This document shows positions 55,497-64,000 of a stretch of DNA of 64,000 nt, piece by piece. Each line of letters opens with the position of its first letter. Position 1 is the first letter of the stretch. A program made the translations under genes and the position numbers. The stretch is from Rhizobium herbae (GTDB lineage Bacteria > Pseudomonadota > Alphaproteobacteria > Rhizobiales > Rhizobiaceae): the NCBI RefSeq assembly GCF_019511375.1, contig NZ_JAEUAO010000002.1:310001-374000 (forward strand). The letters run 5' to 3'. The notes beneath the pieces are model-generated. The model worked only from the letters and a program-made list of their open reading frames with translations, searched no databases and was not told the origin of the DNA.

Positions 55497-56195
55497 ATGA
55501 CCGAACAGCACCGCAGCCGCTCGACCGAAGCCTTCTTCGGACGCCGCAAGGGCAAGCCCTTGCGCGCGCTGCAGGCAACACATCTCGAAACGGTGCTGCC
55601 GCTTCTTCGTCTCGATCTGGCGGCGCCGGCGCCGCGAGACCTCAAGACCCTGTTCAGCCATCCTGTCGGCGCGGTCAGACTCGAGATCGGGTTCGGCGGC
55701 GGTGAACATCTCATCCATCGGGCCGTCGAAAACCCGTCCACGGGTTTCATCGGCGTCGAGCCCTTCGTCAATTCCATGGCGAAGCTGGTCGGCCATATCG
55801 AGGAGCGGGGCGCTGAGAACATCCGCCTTCACGACGACGACGCGACGCAGGTGCTGGATTGGCTGCCCGCGGCTTCGATCGACCACATCGATCTCCTCTA
55901 TCCGGATCCCTGGCCAAAGCGGAAGCACTGGAAGCGCCGTTTCGTCTCAAAGGTCAATCTCGATCGCTTTGCCCGCGTGCTGAAACCCGGCGGCGTGTTC
56001 TGCTTCGCCTCCGATATCGATACCTATGTAAACTGGACACTGCTGCACTGCCGCGACCATGCGGCGTTCGACTGGACGGCGCAAAATGCGGCCGACTGGC
56101 TGACACCCTTTCCCGGTTGGCCGAGCACGCGCTACGAGGCCAAGGCGCGGCGGGAAGGGCGCAAGTCCGCCTATCTGACGTTCCGGCGGGTCTGA
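55497..56195 (+). CDS. trmB: tRNA (guanine-N7)-methyltransferase
   Basis: This 232-residue SAM-dependent enzyme makes m7G46 in the tRNA variable loop. SAM motif I is [15 protein letters not shown] (about 61-75), followed by [15 protein letters not shown], and the substrate motif is [18 protein letters not shown] (about 131-148), the TrmB hallmark. [20 protein letters not shown] closes the protein as in the family. It is the last gene of the plus-strand run before DUF1150 on the opposite strand. Confidence 0.95.
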   Translation: MTEQHRSRSTEAFFGRRKGKPLRALQATHLETVLPLLRLDLAAPAPRDLKTLFSHPVGAVRLEIGFGGGEHLIHRAVENPSTGFIGVEPFVNSMAKLVGHIEERGAENIRLHDDDATQVLDWLPAASIDHIDLLYPDPWPKRKHWKRRFVSKVNLDRFARVLKPGGVFCFASDIDTYVNWTLLHCRDHAAFDWTAQNAADWLTPFPGWPSTRYEAKARREGRKSAYLTFRRV

Positions 56196-56222
56196 GGCGC
56201 CGAAACCGAAACGACTCGCGGC

Positions 56223-56480
56223 TCAGTGAAGGCTAACCGTCTTCAGGTCGTCTTCGGCCGCCTTGAAGAAGGTGCTGGAACGGTTGTCGGTCAAAAGGAT
56301 CGGCGTGCCGTCGGCACCGAACAGGGCCCACAGGTCCAGACCCGGGTCCATGTCGGGGGCTTCCGGGAAGACGCGCGACACTTCATCCGACCGCATCTTG
56401 CGGATATAGCCGACTTCACCGGCGCCGAGATGCGCCAGATCGTTTTTCGACAGGGCTGTGCTGACGTGTTTCAATCCCAT
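56223..56480 (-). CDS. DUF1150-family protein
   Basis: This 85-residue cytoplasmic protein belongs to the DUF1150 family, found almost only in alphaproteobacteria and usually next to an Hsp20 gene, as here. Typical text is LAHLGAGEVGYIRKMRSDEV, FPEAPDMDPGLDLWALFGAD and GTPILLTDNRSSTFFKAAED. No catalytic motif is visible and the function is unknown. Its constant pairing with Hsp20 suggests a role in chaperone function or heat-shock control. I start it at the ATG at 56480; the longer frame to 56546 adds unconserved residues. It lies 142 bp downstream of the Hsp20 gene. Confidence 0.85.
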   Translation of the reverse strand: MGLKHVSTALSKNDLAHLGAGEVGYIRKMRSDEVSRVFPEAPDMDPGLDLWALFGADGTPILLTDNRSSTFFKAAEDDLKTVSLH

Positions 56481-56622
56481 GAGACGTACTCCGTGGCTTT
56501 GCGGCGCCTGCTGCCCCGACAGGGCGTGCTGGAAGCCGCAACTCATTGATGTTCTGCACGAAGTTCGCGGCGGTCTTGGGCTGCCGGGGGCCTCGAAGCA
56601 GCCGGCAAAGCATGCCGGTATC

Positions 56623-57054
56623 CTACTCTGGGACTAAAATATTAATTTTCTTTACCATGCGCACCGGTTCGGGCCGGATCAGGTCGACGGACAGCAAACC
56701 GTTCTTCAATTCCGCCTTGGAAACCAGCATGCCGTCGGCAAGCACGAACATCCGCTGGAACTGGCGCGCTGCGATGCCGCGGTGCAGGTAGTCGCGCTCG
56801 CCGCTTTCGGACTGGCGGCCGCGGATGATCAGCTGGTTTTCCTCGGTCGTCACGTCGAGATCGTCCTCGGAGAAGCCGGCAACCGCCAGCGTGATCCGCA
56901 GACGCTCCTGCTCGCCGGACGATTCGTCTCCGCGGATGCGCTCGATATTGTAGGGAGGGTAACCGTCATTGCCCTTGGCGATCCGCTCAAGGGTCTTTTC
57001 CATGGCATCAAACCCGAGCAGCAGCGGGCTCGTAAAAGGCGTAATCCGGGCCAT
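56623..57054 (-). CDS. Hsp20-family small heat-shock protein
   Basis: This 143-residue chaperone binds unfolding proteins and forms large oligomers. It has the N-terminal arm (MARITPFTSPLLLGFDAMEK), the alpha-crystallin domain (about 35-125: YNIERIRGDESS, ITLAVAGFSEDDLDVTTEEN, LIIRGRQSE, RDYLHRGIAARQFQRMFVL, AELKNGLLSVDLIRPEP) and a C-terminal tail with KINILVPE. The A-x-x-x-N-G-x-L signature appears as AELKNGLL. The 5' leader holds a ROSE-type thermometer. The start at 57054 fits that structure. DUF1150 follows. Confidence 0.95.
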   Translation of the reverse strand: MARITPFTSPLLLGFDAMEKTLERIAKGNDGYPPYNIERIRGDESSGEQERLRITLAVAGFSEDDLDVTTEENQLIIRGRQSESGERDYLHRGIAARQFQRMFVLADGMLVSKAELKNGLLSVDLIRPEPVRMVKKINILVPE

Positions 57055-57165
57055 ACAGTAGTCCTTGGCTCTCAAGCGACCGTTTGCGGACCCGCGAGGC
57101 GGCATCCACGAAGCCCAATATGGTAGCTGTGCGCAGCAAGCGCAAGACGCTTGCGCGAGGCAAGC
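57055..57165 (-). promoter_or_regulatory. ROSE-type RNA thermometer in the Hsp20 leader
   Basis: Directly before the ATG the minus-strand RNA reads GUCGCUU-GAGAGCC-AAGGAC. GUC and CUU pair with the AAGGAC ribosome site, leaving one G bulged opposite it, the defining feature of ROSE elements in rhizobial Hsp20 mRNAs. On the plus strand this is 57061-57080, loop 57067-57073. Upstream a perfect 7-bp hairpin, GCGCAAG-CGU-CUUGCGC (57140-57156), supplies a second stem. A TATGAT -10-like box (57172-57177) puts the RNA start near 57165, for a leader of about 110 nt. At high temperature the weak stem opens and frees the ribosome site. Confidence 0.75.
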
Positions 57166-57206
57166 AGGCAAATCATAGTCCGCTCGCTGATTTGAAGGAG
57201 ACGAGC

Positions 57207-58151
57207 ATGACCGCGCCGCGAAAGATCATCATCGATACCGATCCGGGGCAGGACGATGCCGCCGCGATTATGCTGGCGCTCGGCAGCCCGGACGAACTCG
57301 ACGTGCTCGGCATAACGGCCGTGGCCGGCAATGTTCCCGTCGCGCTCACGTCCCGCAACGTCCGGGTCGTCTGCGAACTCTGCGGCCGTCGCGATGTGAA
57401 GGTGTTCGCCGGCGCCGACAGGCCGCTTGTCCGCCAGCTCGTCACCGCCGAATACGTACACGGCAAGACCGGACTCGACGGACCCGTGGTCGACGAACCG
57501 ACCATGCCACTGCAGCCGCAGCATGCGGTGGATTTCATCATCGAGACGTTGCTTGCTGAAGCGCCCGGCACGGTCACGCTCTGCACCCTGGGGGCGCTCA
57601 CCAACGTCGCCCTGGCGCTGAACAAGGCTCCCGAAATCGCGCCGCGTGTGCGCGAACTGGTGATGATGGGCGGCGGTTTCTTCGAGGGCGGCAACATCAC
57701 GCCCGCCGCCGAATTCAACATCTACGTCGATCCGGATGCCGCCGAGATCGTCTTCAAGTCCGGCATCCCGATCGTGATGATGCCGCTCGATGTCACTCAC
57801 CGGGTGCTGACCACCAAGGCCCGCGTCGAAAGGATCAGGGCGATCGGCTCGCCGGCTGCGGTCGCCATGGCCGAGATGCTGGAATTCTTCGAACGCTTCG
57901 ATGTCGAAAAATACGGCTCCGACGGCGGCCCGCTTCACGATCCGACCGTCATCGCCTATCTCCTGCGCCCGGACCTGTTCAAGGGTCGCGATTGCAATGT
58001 CGAGATCGAGACGAAATCGGACCTGACGGTCGGTATGACGGTGGTCGACTGGTGGCAGGTGACCGGCCGCAAGCACAATGCCAAGGTCATGCGCGAGATC
58101 GATGATCAGGGCTTCTTCGACCTTTTGACGGAGCGTCTGGCGCGGCTCTGA
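57207..58151 (+). CDS. nucleoside hydrolase (IunH type)
   Basis: This 314-residue enzyme splits ribonucleosides into a base and ribose. The calcium and ribose site is IIIDTDPGQDDAAAIMLAL (D10-T-D-P-G-x-D-D17), followed by VTLCTLGALTNVALALNKAP, LVMMGGGFFEGGN and ITPAAEFNIYVDPDAAE and the catalytic histidine region LHDPTVIAYLL. All are typical of inosine-uridine preferring hydrolases. Start: the ATG at 57207 after GAAGGAGACGAGC. It diverges from Hsp20, whose promoter and leader lie close to its start. A ribokinase is encoded about 3 kb away. Confidence 0.93.
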   Translation: MTAPRKIIIDTDPGQDDAAAIMLALGSPDELDVLGITAVAGNVPVALTSRNVRVVCELCGRRDVKVFAGADRPLVRQLVTAEYVHGKTGLDGPVVDEPTMPLQPQHAVDFIIETLLAEAPGTVTLCTLGALTNVALALNKAPEIAPRVRELVMMGGGFFEGGNITPAAEFNIYVDPDAAEIVFKSGIPIVMMPLDVTHRVLTTKARVERIRAIGSPAAVAMAEMLEFFERFDVEKYGSDGGPLHDPTVIAYLLRPDLFKGRDCNVEIETKSDLTVGMTVVDWWQVTGRKHNAKVMREIDDQGFFDLLTERLARL

Positions 58152-58249
58152 ATCCTGAACGGCTATTGCGTTCGCATAAGCTGACGGCGCTGCAGGGCGC
58201 CGTCATTGCGCTTGCCTCAGTTCCCTGGCGCGTGGCGCCCAAGCCGTTA

Positions 58250-58522
58250 CTATTGCTGGGGCGTTGTGCCTGTCGCCGGTGTCCCCGTCTCTGGGGTGCC
58301 CGTCGCCGGCGTATCGGTTGCCGGTTTGTCCGTCGAAGGCGTTTCCACCGCCGGCACGTTTACATTCACATCGGTTTGGCTGCCGCCGCCGTTGATGTCG
58401 ATCACGCCGGTAAACATCAGCAGCGCGCCGATAACGACAAGCGCCAGAATGATCGCCACGATCCATCCGGTATTTCCGCCACCACCGCCCGTGTTGATAA
58501 CTGTTGGTTCACGATCAGACAT
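58250..58522 (-). CDS. small membrane protein with pentapeptide repeats
   Basis: This 90-residue protein has a short N-terminal tail (MSDREPTVINTGGGGGNTGW), one membrane helix (about 20-42, IVAIILALVVIGALLMFTGV) and a Thr/Pro-rich C-terminal segment. Residues 56-85 are six degenerate pentapeptides of form x-P-x-x-x (VPAVE, TPSTD, KPATD, TPATG, TPETG, TPATG), encoded by an imperfect 15-bp tandem repeat at 58268-58357. The start follows CGGAGGAGCAGC. Similar small proteins occur in many rhizobia but have no known function. It lies between the nucleoside hydrolase and the chemoreceptor. Confidence 0.75.
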   Translation of the reverse strand: MSDREPTVINTGGGGGNTGWIVAIILALVVIGALLMFTGVIDINGGGSQTDVNVNVPAVETPSTDKPATDTPATGTPETGTPATGTTPQQ

Positions 58523-58620
58523 CGCTGCTCCTCCGGGTTGATATTGCAGCTTGAACGCAGGAGAGCCGCGAAAGTTCCCTCATAGGTTGGCGGGTCGCGA
58601 GGCGAACCAAAAACGTGGCA

Positions 58621-58672
58621 GCGGGCACAAGCCCGCGGACCAAACAGAAACGGCGCCGTAGGGGCGCCGTTT
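58621..58672. terminator. two tandem perfect hairpins downstream of the chemoreceptor gene
   Basis: GCGGGC-ACAA-GCCCGC at 58621-58636 (6-bp stem) and AAACGGCGCC-GTAGG-GGCGCCGTTT at 58648-58672 (10-bp stem) lie close together between the small membrane protein and the chemoreceptor stop. On the minus strand the second hairpin ends in TTT and then CTGTTT, a weak intrinsic terminator for the chemoreceptor. Confidence 0.65.
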
Positions 58673-58696
58673 GCAATCTTTAGTTCGGTCCTTGGC

Positions 58697-61060
58697 TCAG
58701 AACTCTTCCCAGTTATCCTGGGACAGCGCCGTGTTGCCGGACACCTGTGGCACGGCCTTTGGCGCTGCGGCGGAATTGCGTGTCGACACCGGCTTGGCGG
58801 GCGCGCCGTAGCTCGCCGCCTTGGCAGGCGTCCGCATCCTTTCGGCGGTGTTGCGCAGCATGTCGGCAGACGACTGACCCTGGCGCGCGACGTGGAAGCG
58901 GGCGACGAGCGTGCTGAGCGCGCGCGCCTCTTCGTTCAGCGCCATGCTGGCGGCGGTGGTCTCCTCCACCATCGCGGCGTTCTGCTGCGTCACCTGGTCC
59001 ATCTGGTTGACAGCCGTGTTGATCTCCTTGAGGCCGACGGCCTGTTCGGAGGCCGAGCCGGAGATCTGGCGGATCAGGCCGTTGATCTGCACTACCTGGT
59101 CGGCGATCTTCTGGAGAGCGCCGCCCGCACGACCGACAAGGTCGACGCCTTCGCGCACCTGGCCGGCCGAGGCGTTGATCAGCGTCTTGATCTCCTTGGC
59201 GGCGTTGGCCGAGCGTTGGGCGAGTTCGCGCACTTCCTGGGCGACCACCGCGAAGCCCTTGCCGGCGTCACCGGCGCGGGCGGCTTCGACGCCGGCATTG
59301 AGCGCAAGCAGGTTGGTCTGGAAGGCGATTTCGTCGATGACGCCGATGATGCGGCTGACTTCGCCAGACGACTGCTCGATGCCCTTCATCGCGGCGATCG
59401 CCTTCTGCACGACTTCACCCGATTGCTCGGCATCGTTGCTGGCGGTCTCGACCGATTTCGCCGCGACCTTGGCATTGTCGGCGCTGGCATTGACCTGCGA
59501 GGTCAGCTGATCAAGCGCGGCAGCCGTTTCCTCCAGGCTTGCGGCCTGCTGTTCGGTGCGATGCGAGAGGTCGTTGGCTGCGTTGCTGATTTCGCTGGTG
59601 CCGGTGCCGATGTTGACGACCGAGGTGTTGACCGTCTGGATCGTCTCTTCCAGGCTTTCCATGGCGGAGTTGAAGTCACTCTTCAGCTGGGCGTATTCAC
59701 CGGGGAAATCCTCGGTGATCCGGTAGGCAAGATCGCCGGAGGAAAGCTGCGAGAGGCCCTTTGCCAGCTTGGCAACGATGTCACGCTGGGTGGCGTTCGC
59801 CTCAGCGCGTTCGGCCTCGGACTGGCTGCGCTGCTGTTCCGATTGCAGGCGCTCGTGCTGTGCTTCCGCTTCCAGCCGCTTGGTGTCGGCCAGCTGGTGG
59901 CGGAAGCCTTCCAGCGCCTTGGCAACGGAACCGGTCTCGTCGGCGCGGTCCTGGCCGGAAACCGGCGTGGTGTAGACGCCCTTGCTCAGGTTTTCGACGT
60001 CGCTGACCAGGCCGGCAAGCGGCTTCTGGACGAAGCGGCGAACGGCGAGATAGAGGCCGAGCAGCACGGCGCCGAGGACGATCAAACCGCCCACGATCAT
60101 CATGTAGGTCTGGTCGACGACCGGGGCATTGATCGCCGTCTGCGGCACGTCGACGAGGACGACCCAGGTCGTGTTCACGTCGGGCAGCGCGAAAGGGTAG
60201 ACGACGCGGTCGAAGGTCTCGTGGCCGTCATAGCTCAGGTCGTGGATCATGCCGGGCTGGGAGGCGGCAAGTGCGTTCTTCACCACATCGGCGCCGATGC
60301 CGTCATAGTCCTTCATCAGCAGGTCCGGGATCGGGGCGACAAGCCACTTGCCGCTCTGCGACAGCAACGTCACGCGGCCCGAACCGAAGGGGTGCATGTC
60401 CTTCACCTTGTTGGCAAGCGACGTCAGCGAAACATCGACACCGGAGACGCCGAGCAGCTTGCCGTTCGAGATCACCGGGTAGGCGATCGAGGACATCGAG
60501 TTGTTGTCACCCGTCGTCGTCTCCGTGTAGGGCGACGTCATGGCGCCCTTCAGGCTCTTGGCCGCCAGCGCGTACCATTCGGCCGGGTAGTCGGAATCGA
60601 AGGTCGAGAAGTCGATGCCGGTCTTGCCCTTCGTCCAGTAGGGATTGAGCATTCCATCCTTGGCGGCGCCAAAATCCTTCTTGCCGGCGTAATCCTTGGC
60701 CTTGCCGTCGAAGGCGTTCGGTTCCTCGGCAAACCAGCTGCCGAACGCGAATGCATTCTTCTCGACATTGGCCTTCAGCATGTCGACGACGCCCTTGCGG
60801 TCGAGATAACCGCCTTCATGACCGCGGCCGATCACGCCTGCCGTCGAGCGGGCGGCGCCCGCAAGCTCGGCAATGTTGCTGGCGATTTCGGATGCGATCG
60901 CCTTCGCCTCGATGCGGGCCTGATCCAGCACCAGCGTTTCGACACGATCCTGGGTCTGGGAAATCAGCACGTAGTTGGAAGCAAGGAGAACGAGCGCAAT
61001 GATGCCGCCCGTCACCGCGATCAGTTTGGTCGCCAGCGATTTGGCCTGGAACTTGAGCAT
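58697..61060 (-). CDS. methyl-accepting chemotaxis protein
   Basis: This 787-residue receptor has two membrane helices (about 12-33 and about 310-332), a periplasmic sensor of dCache type between them ([39 protein letters not shown]), HAMP linkers, and a cytoplasmic signalling domain with the tip [21 protein letters not shown] (20 residues) and the methylation helices. It ends in DNWEEF, the N-W-x-x-F pentapeptide that docks CheR and CheB. The ligand is unknown. Start: ATG at 61060 (MLKFQAKS); an ATG at 61075 adds five residues. Ribokinase is upstream on the same strand. Confidence 0.93.
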   Translation of the reverse strand: MLKFQAKSLATKLIAVTGGIIALVLLASNYVLISQTQDRVETLVLDQARIEAKAIASEIASNIAELAGAARSTAGVIGRGHEGGYLDRKGVVDMLKANVEKNAFAFGSWFAEEPNAFDGKAKDYAGKKDFGAAKDGMLNPYWTKGKTGIDFSTFDSDYPAEWYALAAKSLKGAMTSPYTETTTGDNNSMSSIAYPVISNGKLLGVSGVDVSLTSLANKVKDMHPFGSGRVTLLSQSGKWLVAPIPDLLMKDYDGIGADVVKNALAASQPGMIHDLSYDGHETFDRVVYPFALPDVNTTWVVLVDVPQTAINAPVVDQTYMMIVGGLIVLGAVLLGLYLAVRRFVQKPLAGLVSDVENLSKGVYTTPVSGQDRADETGSVAKALEGFRHQLADTKRLEAEAQHERLQSEQQRSQSEAERAEANATQRDIVAKLAKGLSQLSSGDLAYRITEDFPGEYAQLKSDFNSAMESLEETIQTVNTSVVNIGTGTSEISNAANDLSHRTEQQAASLEETAAALDQLTSQVNASADNAKVAAKSVETASNDAEQSGEVVQKAIAAMKGIEQSSGEVSRIIGVIDEIAFQTNLLALNAGVEAARAGDAGKGFAVVAQEVRELAQRSANAAKEIKTLINASAGQVREGVDLVGRAGGALQKIADQVVQINGLIRQISGSASEQAVGLKEINTAVNQMDQVTQQNAAMVEETTAASMALNEEARALSTLVARFHVARQGQSSADMLRNTAERMRTPAKAASYGAPAKPVSTRNSAAAPKAVPQVSGNTALSQDNWEEF

Positions 61061-61082
61061 TGAAGGTCCCCGCATGATGAGG

Positions 61083-61104
61083 GCCGCGGTTTCAAGGCCG
61101 CGGC
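61083..61104 (-). repeat. perfect hairpin in the chemoreceptor leader
   Basis: GCCGCGG (61083-61089) and CCGCGGC (61098-61104) form a perfect 7-bp GC stem with an 8-nt loop, about 22 nt before the chemoreceptor ATG. It could limit ribosome access or stabilise the message. No T-run follows. Confidence 0.4.
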
Positions 61105-61348
61105 GTGACGCGATCTGTTTTTGGGAGATGCCCCGTCATGGAGCGCCAGATGCCGACCGACATCGGAAGGCCGCCCCTGATCCTCGCGAGACGCGCCTTG
61201 GTAGTTGCTTGAATAGCGCGTTATTTATTAAAAATGGCACAACGCAATCCGGCTTGATCGCGCCTTTCTTGGATAAATCAAGCGCTTATGCCGCAGCGAC
61301 GACGTTCACTGTCCTGATTGCGCAGACGTTCGGCGGCAGCCGATGCAA

Positions 61349-62248
61349 TCAGGCTCTTGCATCGACCTCGGCGGCTTGCGGGATGGCCGGCTGCGCACCG
61401 GCTTTCAGGCAGGCGAGCGAGCCGGCGACGGCGGCACGCCGAAGCGCCTTGTCAAAATCAAGACCAGCATCGAGGCTGGCTGCGAGATAACCGCAGAACG
61501 TGTCGCCAGCGCCGACGGTGTCGACCGGCTCGATCTTCAGTCCCTTGGCGCGATGCACGTTGCCATTGCGCACGGCAACAACGCCCTCGGCGCCGAGCGT
61601 CACGATTACGGTTTGCCCCGTTTCGCGCGAAAGGCTTTGCATCGCCTCGACGCGCTCTTCGGACGACAATCCTTCACGGCCGGCCAGCAGCTCGAATTCC
61701 GTCTCGTTGGCGATGACGATATCAGCCATGCGTCCGAGCCGCGCGGCATCTTTCGTCAGCGGAGCGATGTTGATGATCGAGGTGACGCCCTTTTCCTTCG
61801 CCATGACCAGTGCCCGCTCTACCGATTCCGCCGGAATCTCCAGTTGCAGCATCAGCGTGTCGCCGGCTGCCATCCTCTCAAGCGTCGCGGTTGCATCGGC
61901 GGTGCTGACGGTGCCATTGGCGCTTGCCACCACCACGATGACGTTCTCGCCATCACCGCCGACGAGGATGTGGGCCGTTCCGGTCGGTTCGCTCACCGTC
62001 TTCGTCAGGGAAAGGTCGGTTCCCGCCTGTTTCAAAAGCGCCAGCGCGCCATCGGCAAAACTGTCCGAGCCGACGGCCCCCGCCATGCGCACGGTGGCTC
62101 CTGCGCGTCGTGCCGCCAAGGCCTGATTGGCCCCCTTGCCGCCGGCGGCAGTCGAGAAACCCGTGCCGGCAACCGTCTCGCCGGGCTTCGGCAGCCGTGC
62201 CGTGGTGGCGATCAGGTCCATGTTGATGGAACCGAAAACTGTAATCAT
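61349..62248 (-). CDS. rbsK: ribokinase (PfkB family)
   Basis: This 299-residue sugar kinase phosphorylates ribose at O5. It has FGSINMDLIATTARLPKPGE (in pieces), the family signature AAGGKGANQALAARRAG (about 35-51), FEL-type NETEFELLAGRE, and the C-terminal DTVGAGDTFCGYLAA with the catalytic aspartate in GAGD. Length and motifs fit RbsK, although other ribokinase-like sugar kinases cannot be excluded. It lies close to the chemoreceptor and 3 kb from the nucleoside hydrolase that releases ribose. The 288-bp gap to the chemoreceptor shows no gene. Confidence 0.9.
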   Translation of the reverse strand: MITVFGSINMDLIATTARLPKPGETVAGTGFSTAAGGKGANQALAARRAGATVRMAGAVGSDSFADGALALLKQAGTDLSLTKTVSEPTGTAHILVGGDGENVIVVVASANGTVSTADATATLERMAAGDTLMLQLEIPAESVERALVMAKEKGVTSIINIAPLTKDAARLGRMADIVIANETEFELLAGREGLSSEERVEAMQSLSRETGQTVIVTLGAEGVVAVRNGNVHRAKGLKIEPVDTVGAGDTFCGYLAASLDAGLDFDKALRRAAVAGSLACLKAGAQPAIPQAAEVDARA

Positions 62249-62296
62249 CTGATGCTCTCCCGGCCGGCGATTTTTGCCGGACAGTGCCCGAGACGA

Positions 62297-63496
62297 TCAG
62301 TCCTCGTCAACCACCCGCAGCTTCAATTGCCCCATGCGATTGTCGAAGGATTTCGGTTCCGGTTTGGCCTCGGGTGATGTGCCGGCGGATTCCAGCTCCA
62401 GCGCCTCGATCCTTGCGCCGCGACGCTTGAGCTTCTCCGACGAGGTCAGGATGTCATCGACATCCTTCTGCGTGGTGAGGAAGTGTCCATGCAGCTTGCG
62501 CACCCGGTCATCGAGGCGGGTCAGATCCTCCATCAGCCGGATCACCTCGCCCTGGATCAGATGCGCCTGTTCGCGCATCCGCGCATCGCGCAGGATTGCC
62601 TGGATGACCTGGATCGACAGCATCAGCAGCGATGGGGAAACGATGACGATCCGCGCCCGGTGCGCTTTCTGGACGATCGCCTCGAAATTCTCGTGGATTT
62701 CGGCAAAGATCGATTCGGAGGGCACGAACAGGAACGCGGTATCCTGGGTCTCGCCGGCGATCAGGTACTTGCCCGCAACATCCCGGATATGTACCTCCAT
62801 GTCGCGGCGGAACTGTTGCGCGGCCTGCCGGGAAGCTTCCGGATCTGTGGCGTTGCGGATCGCATTCCAGCCTTCCAGCGGAAACTTGGCGTCGATCACC
62901 AGCGCCGGCTGGCCGTTCGGCATCCGAACCGTGCAGTCCGGCCGTGATCCGTTCGACAGCGTCGCCTGGAAAGCATAGGAGCCCATCGGCAAACCGTCGG
63001 CGATGATCGTTTCCATGCGCGACTGGCCGAAGGCGCCGCGCGTCTGCTTGTTGGAAAGAATACTCTGCAGCCCTGCCATGTCCTTCGCCAAAGACTGGAT
63101 ATTGGTCTGTGCCGTGTCGATCACCGCAAGACGCTCCTGCAGCCGGCGCAGGTTCTCGTGCGTCGCCTTGGTCTGCTCGCTGATCGAAGCGCCGAGCCGG
63201 TGCGTCATGCCGTCGATTCTCTGGCTGATCGACTGGTTGAGTTCGGATTGGCGGGCGCCGAACACCTCGGCCATCGCCGCGATACGTCCTTGCATCTCCG
63301 TCTGCGCGGCGATGAGCGCGGTCATCCGCTGTTCCGCCTCCAGCGCAGCCTGCCGGGCACGCTGCCGCCGCAGCACCGTCGGGATACCGGCGATGAGCAG
63401 GACTGCAATGGTAACGAAAAGCCCCATTCCAAGTGATACGGGATGGCCGCCTACGATGAAAAGAGGCTGGTCGAAGGTGAGGGTCACAGGTTCCAT
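62297..63496 (-). CDS. rmuC: DNA recombination protein RmuC homolog
   Basis: This 399-residue protein has one N-terminal membrane helix (about 20-40, [19 protein letters not shown]), a coiled-coil region (about 45-130, [20 protein letters not shown] and similar) and the RmuC domain (about 150-360) with [20 protein letters not shown] (a PD-(D/E)xK-type block, D-A-K), [24 protein letters not shown] and [15 protein letters not shown]. RmuC limits inversions at short inverted repeats in E. coli. It diverges from def across 144 bp and precedes rbsK. Confidence 0.92.
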   Translation of the reverse strand: MEPVTLTFDQPLFIVGGHPVSLGMGLFVTIAVLLIAGIPTVLRRQRARQAALEAEQRMTALIAAQTEMQGRIAAMAEVFGARQSELNQSISQRIDGMTHRLGASISEQTKATHENLRRLQERLAVIDTAQTNIQSLAKDMAGLQSILSNKQTRGAFGQSRMETIIADGLPMGSYAFQATLSNGSRPDCTVRMPNGQPALVIDAKFPLEGWNAIRNATDPEASRQAAQQFRRDMEVHIRDVAGKYLIAGETQDTAFLFVPSESIFAEIHENFEAIVQKAHRARIVIVSPSLLMLSIQVIQAILRDARMREQAHLIQGEVIRLMEDLTRLDDRVRKLHGHFLTTQKDVDDILTSSEKLKRRGARIEALELESAGTSPEAKPEPKSFDNRMGQLKLRVVDED

Positions 63497-63640
63497 CGGA
63501 GCAGCCTAAGCGGATTCGGCGACAGTGGCCAGATCAAAACGGGAACATTGGTGAATCAATCGACACGACTTGCCGAAATTTCCGGCAAAAATCGTGAAAC
63601 GAGAATTCCATCGATGCGAAAGATCGGCTATGGGAGCCGC

Positions 63641-64000
63641 ATGACCATCAAGCCGCTCATCATTCTCCCCGACCCCGTGCTGCGCCAGCTTTCCAAGCCG
63701 GTGGAAACGGTCGATGCCGATGTCCGCCGTCTTGCCGATGACATGCTCGACACCATGTATGACGCGCCCGGCATTGGCCTGGCGGCGATCCAGGTCGGCA
63801 TTGCCAGGCGCATGCTCGTCATCGATCTTGCGAAGGAGGGCGAGGAAAAGCAGCCGCTGGTCTTCATCAACCCGCAAATCCTGAAGTCTTCCGACGAGCG
63901 CTCGGTCTATGAGGAAGGCTGCCTGTCGATCCCCGATTATTATGCCGAGGTCGAGCGCCCGGCCGCAATCACCGTCGAATATGTCGATCGCGAGGGCAAG
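63641..64000 (+). CDS. def: peptide deformylase (C-terminus outside window)
   Basis: The first 120 residues of peptide deformylase, which removes the N-formyl group from new proteins using a metal ion. [20 protein letters not shown], the glycine motif [10 protein letters not shown] (44-53) and the metal-cysteine motif EEGCLSIP (91-98, Cys94) are present. The HExxH metal motif should lie just beyond base 64000. An GGGAG ribosome site lies just before the ATG. In related genomes fmt follows. Divergent from rmuC. Confidence 0.95.
   Translation, partial: MTIKPLIILPDPVLRQLSKPVETVDADVRRLADDMLDTMYDAPGIGLAAIQVGIARRMLVIDLAKEGEEKQPLVFINPQILKSSDERSVYEEGCLSIPDYYAEVERPAAITVEYVDREGK

Noticed and set aside
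58892-61063. Long antisense open frame of 723 codons opposite the chemoreceptor
   Set aside because: Mirror of the chemoreceptor's repeated codons. No ribosome site or recognisable domain.
61252-61283. Terminator between ribokinase and chemoreceptor
   Set aside because: GCTTGAT and ATCAAGC can pair, but over an 18-nt loop without a T-run; too weak.

Overview
The window is a piece of the main chromosome of an alphaproteobacterium, almost certainly a member of the Rhizobiaceae (Rhizobium, Sinorhizobium, Agrobacterium and relatives). The evidence is a high-GC background, 63 tightly packed genes, rhizobial protein types (ornithine-lipid enzymes OlsA and OlsB, a malic enzyme fused to a phosphotransacetylase-like domain, a PhrR/PraR-type regulator after lnt, Hsp20 with DUF1150), and a gene order that matches, as I remember it, the Sinorhizobium meliloti chromosome from the deformylase region to the hrcA/rph region. 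I see no rRNA, tRNA, CRISPR array, insertion sequence, prophage or plasmid function. Most of the window is conserved core genome.

Layout. 0-6.7 kb: small housekeeping and stress genes (2H phosphoesterase fragment, ArsC-like reductase, ribbon-helix-helix protein, Cys-tRNA(Pro) deacylase) and two MarR regulators, each divergent from its probable target (a glutathione transferase and an EamA exporter), with clear operator-like repeats between them. 6.7-11.7 kb: hemW, rdgB, a VOC protein and rph on the minus strand, then hrcA and grpE. 11.75-15.5 kb: a three-gene minus-strand block (SDR dehydrogenase, FAD-linked sugar-lactone oxidase, ThDP-dependent decarboxylase-like enzyme) that looks like an accessory insertion. 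15.7-21.3 kb: the classical lptC-lptA-lptB-rpoN-hpf-ptsN series. 21.4-29.7 kb: sppA, ihfB, lapA-like, two RNA methyltransferases, lspA, a hybrid histidine kinase and olsB. 29.7-42.5 kb: a candidate small RNA, then maeB, mutS, an esterase-like protein, a membrane-anchored AraC regulator, glnD, murJ and an M15-type peptidase. 42.9-56.2 kb: trpS, usp, nfu, tsaB, rimI, olsA, miaB, phoH, ybeY, a CorC-like gene, lnt, phrR, metK and trmB, nearly all on the plus strand. 56.2-64 kb: DUF1150, Hsp20, nucleoside hydrolase, a small membrane protein, a chemoreceptor, ribokinase, rmuC and the start of def.

Themes. Envelope biogenesis is prominent: LPS transport (lptABC), lipoprotein maturation (lspA, lnt), lipid II flipping (murJ) and ornithine lipids (olsB and olsA, about 17 kb apart). 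Nitrogen and carbon control are represented by rpoN, ptsN and glnD. RNA modification and quality control are represented by miaB, trmB, ybeY, rph, tsaB and two methyltransferases. Heat shock is represented by hrcA, grpE and Hsp20.

The most interesting signals are regulatory. They are an Irr-type iron box over the nfu promoter, a ROSE-type RNA thermometer in front of Hsp20, a candidate sRNA of about 125 nt between olsB and maeB, and the two MarR operator arrays. I found no convincing evidence of a wholly new defence or metabolic system; the accessory three-gene block is the best candidate for undescribed metabolism.
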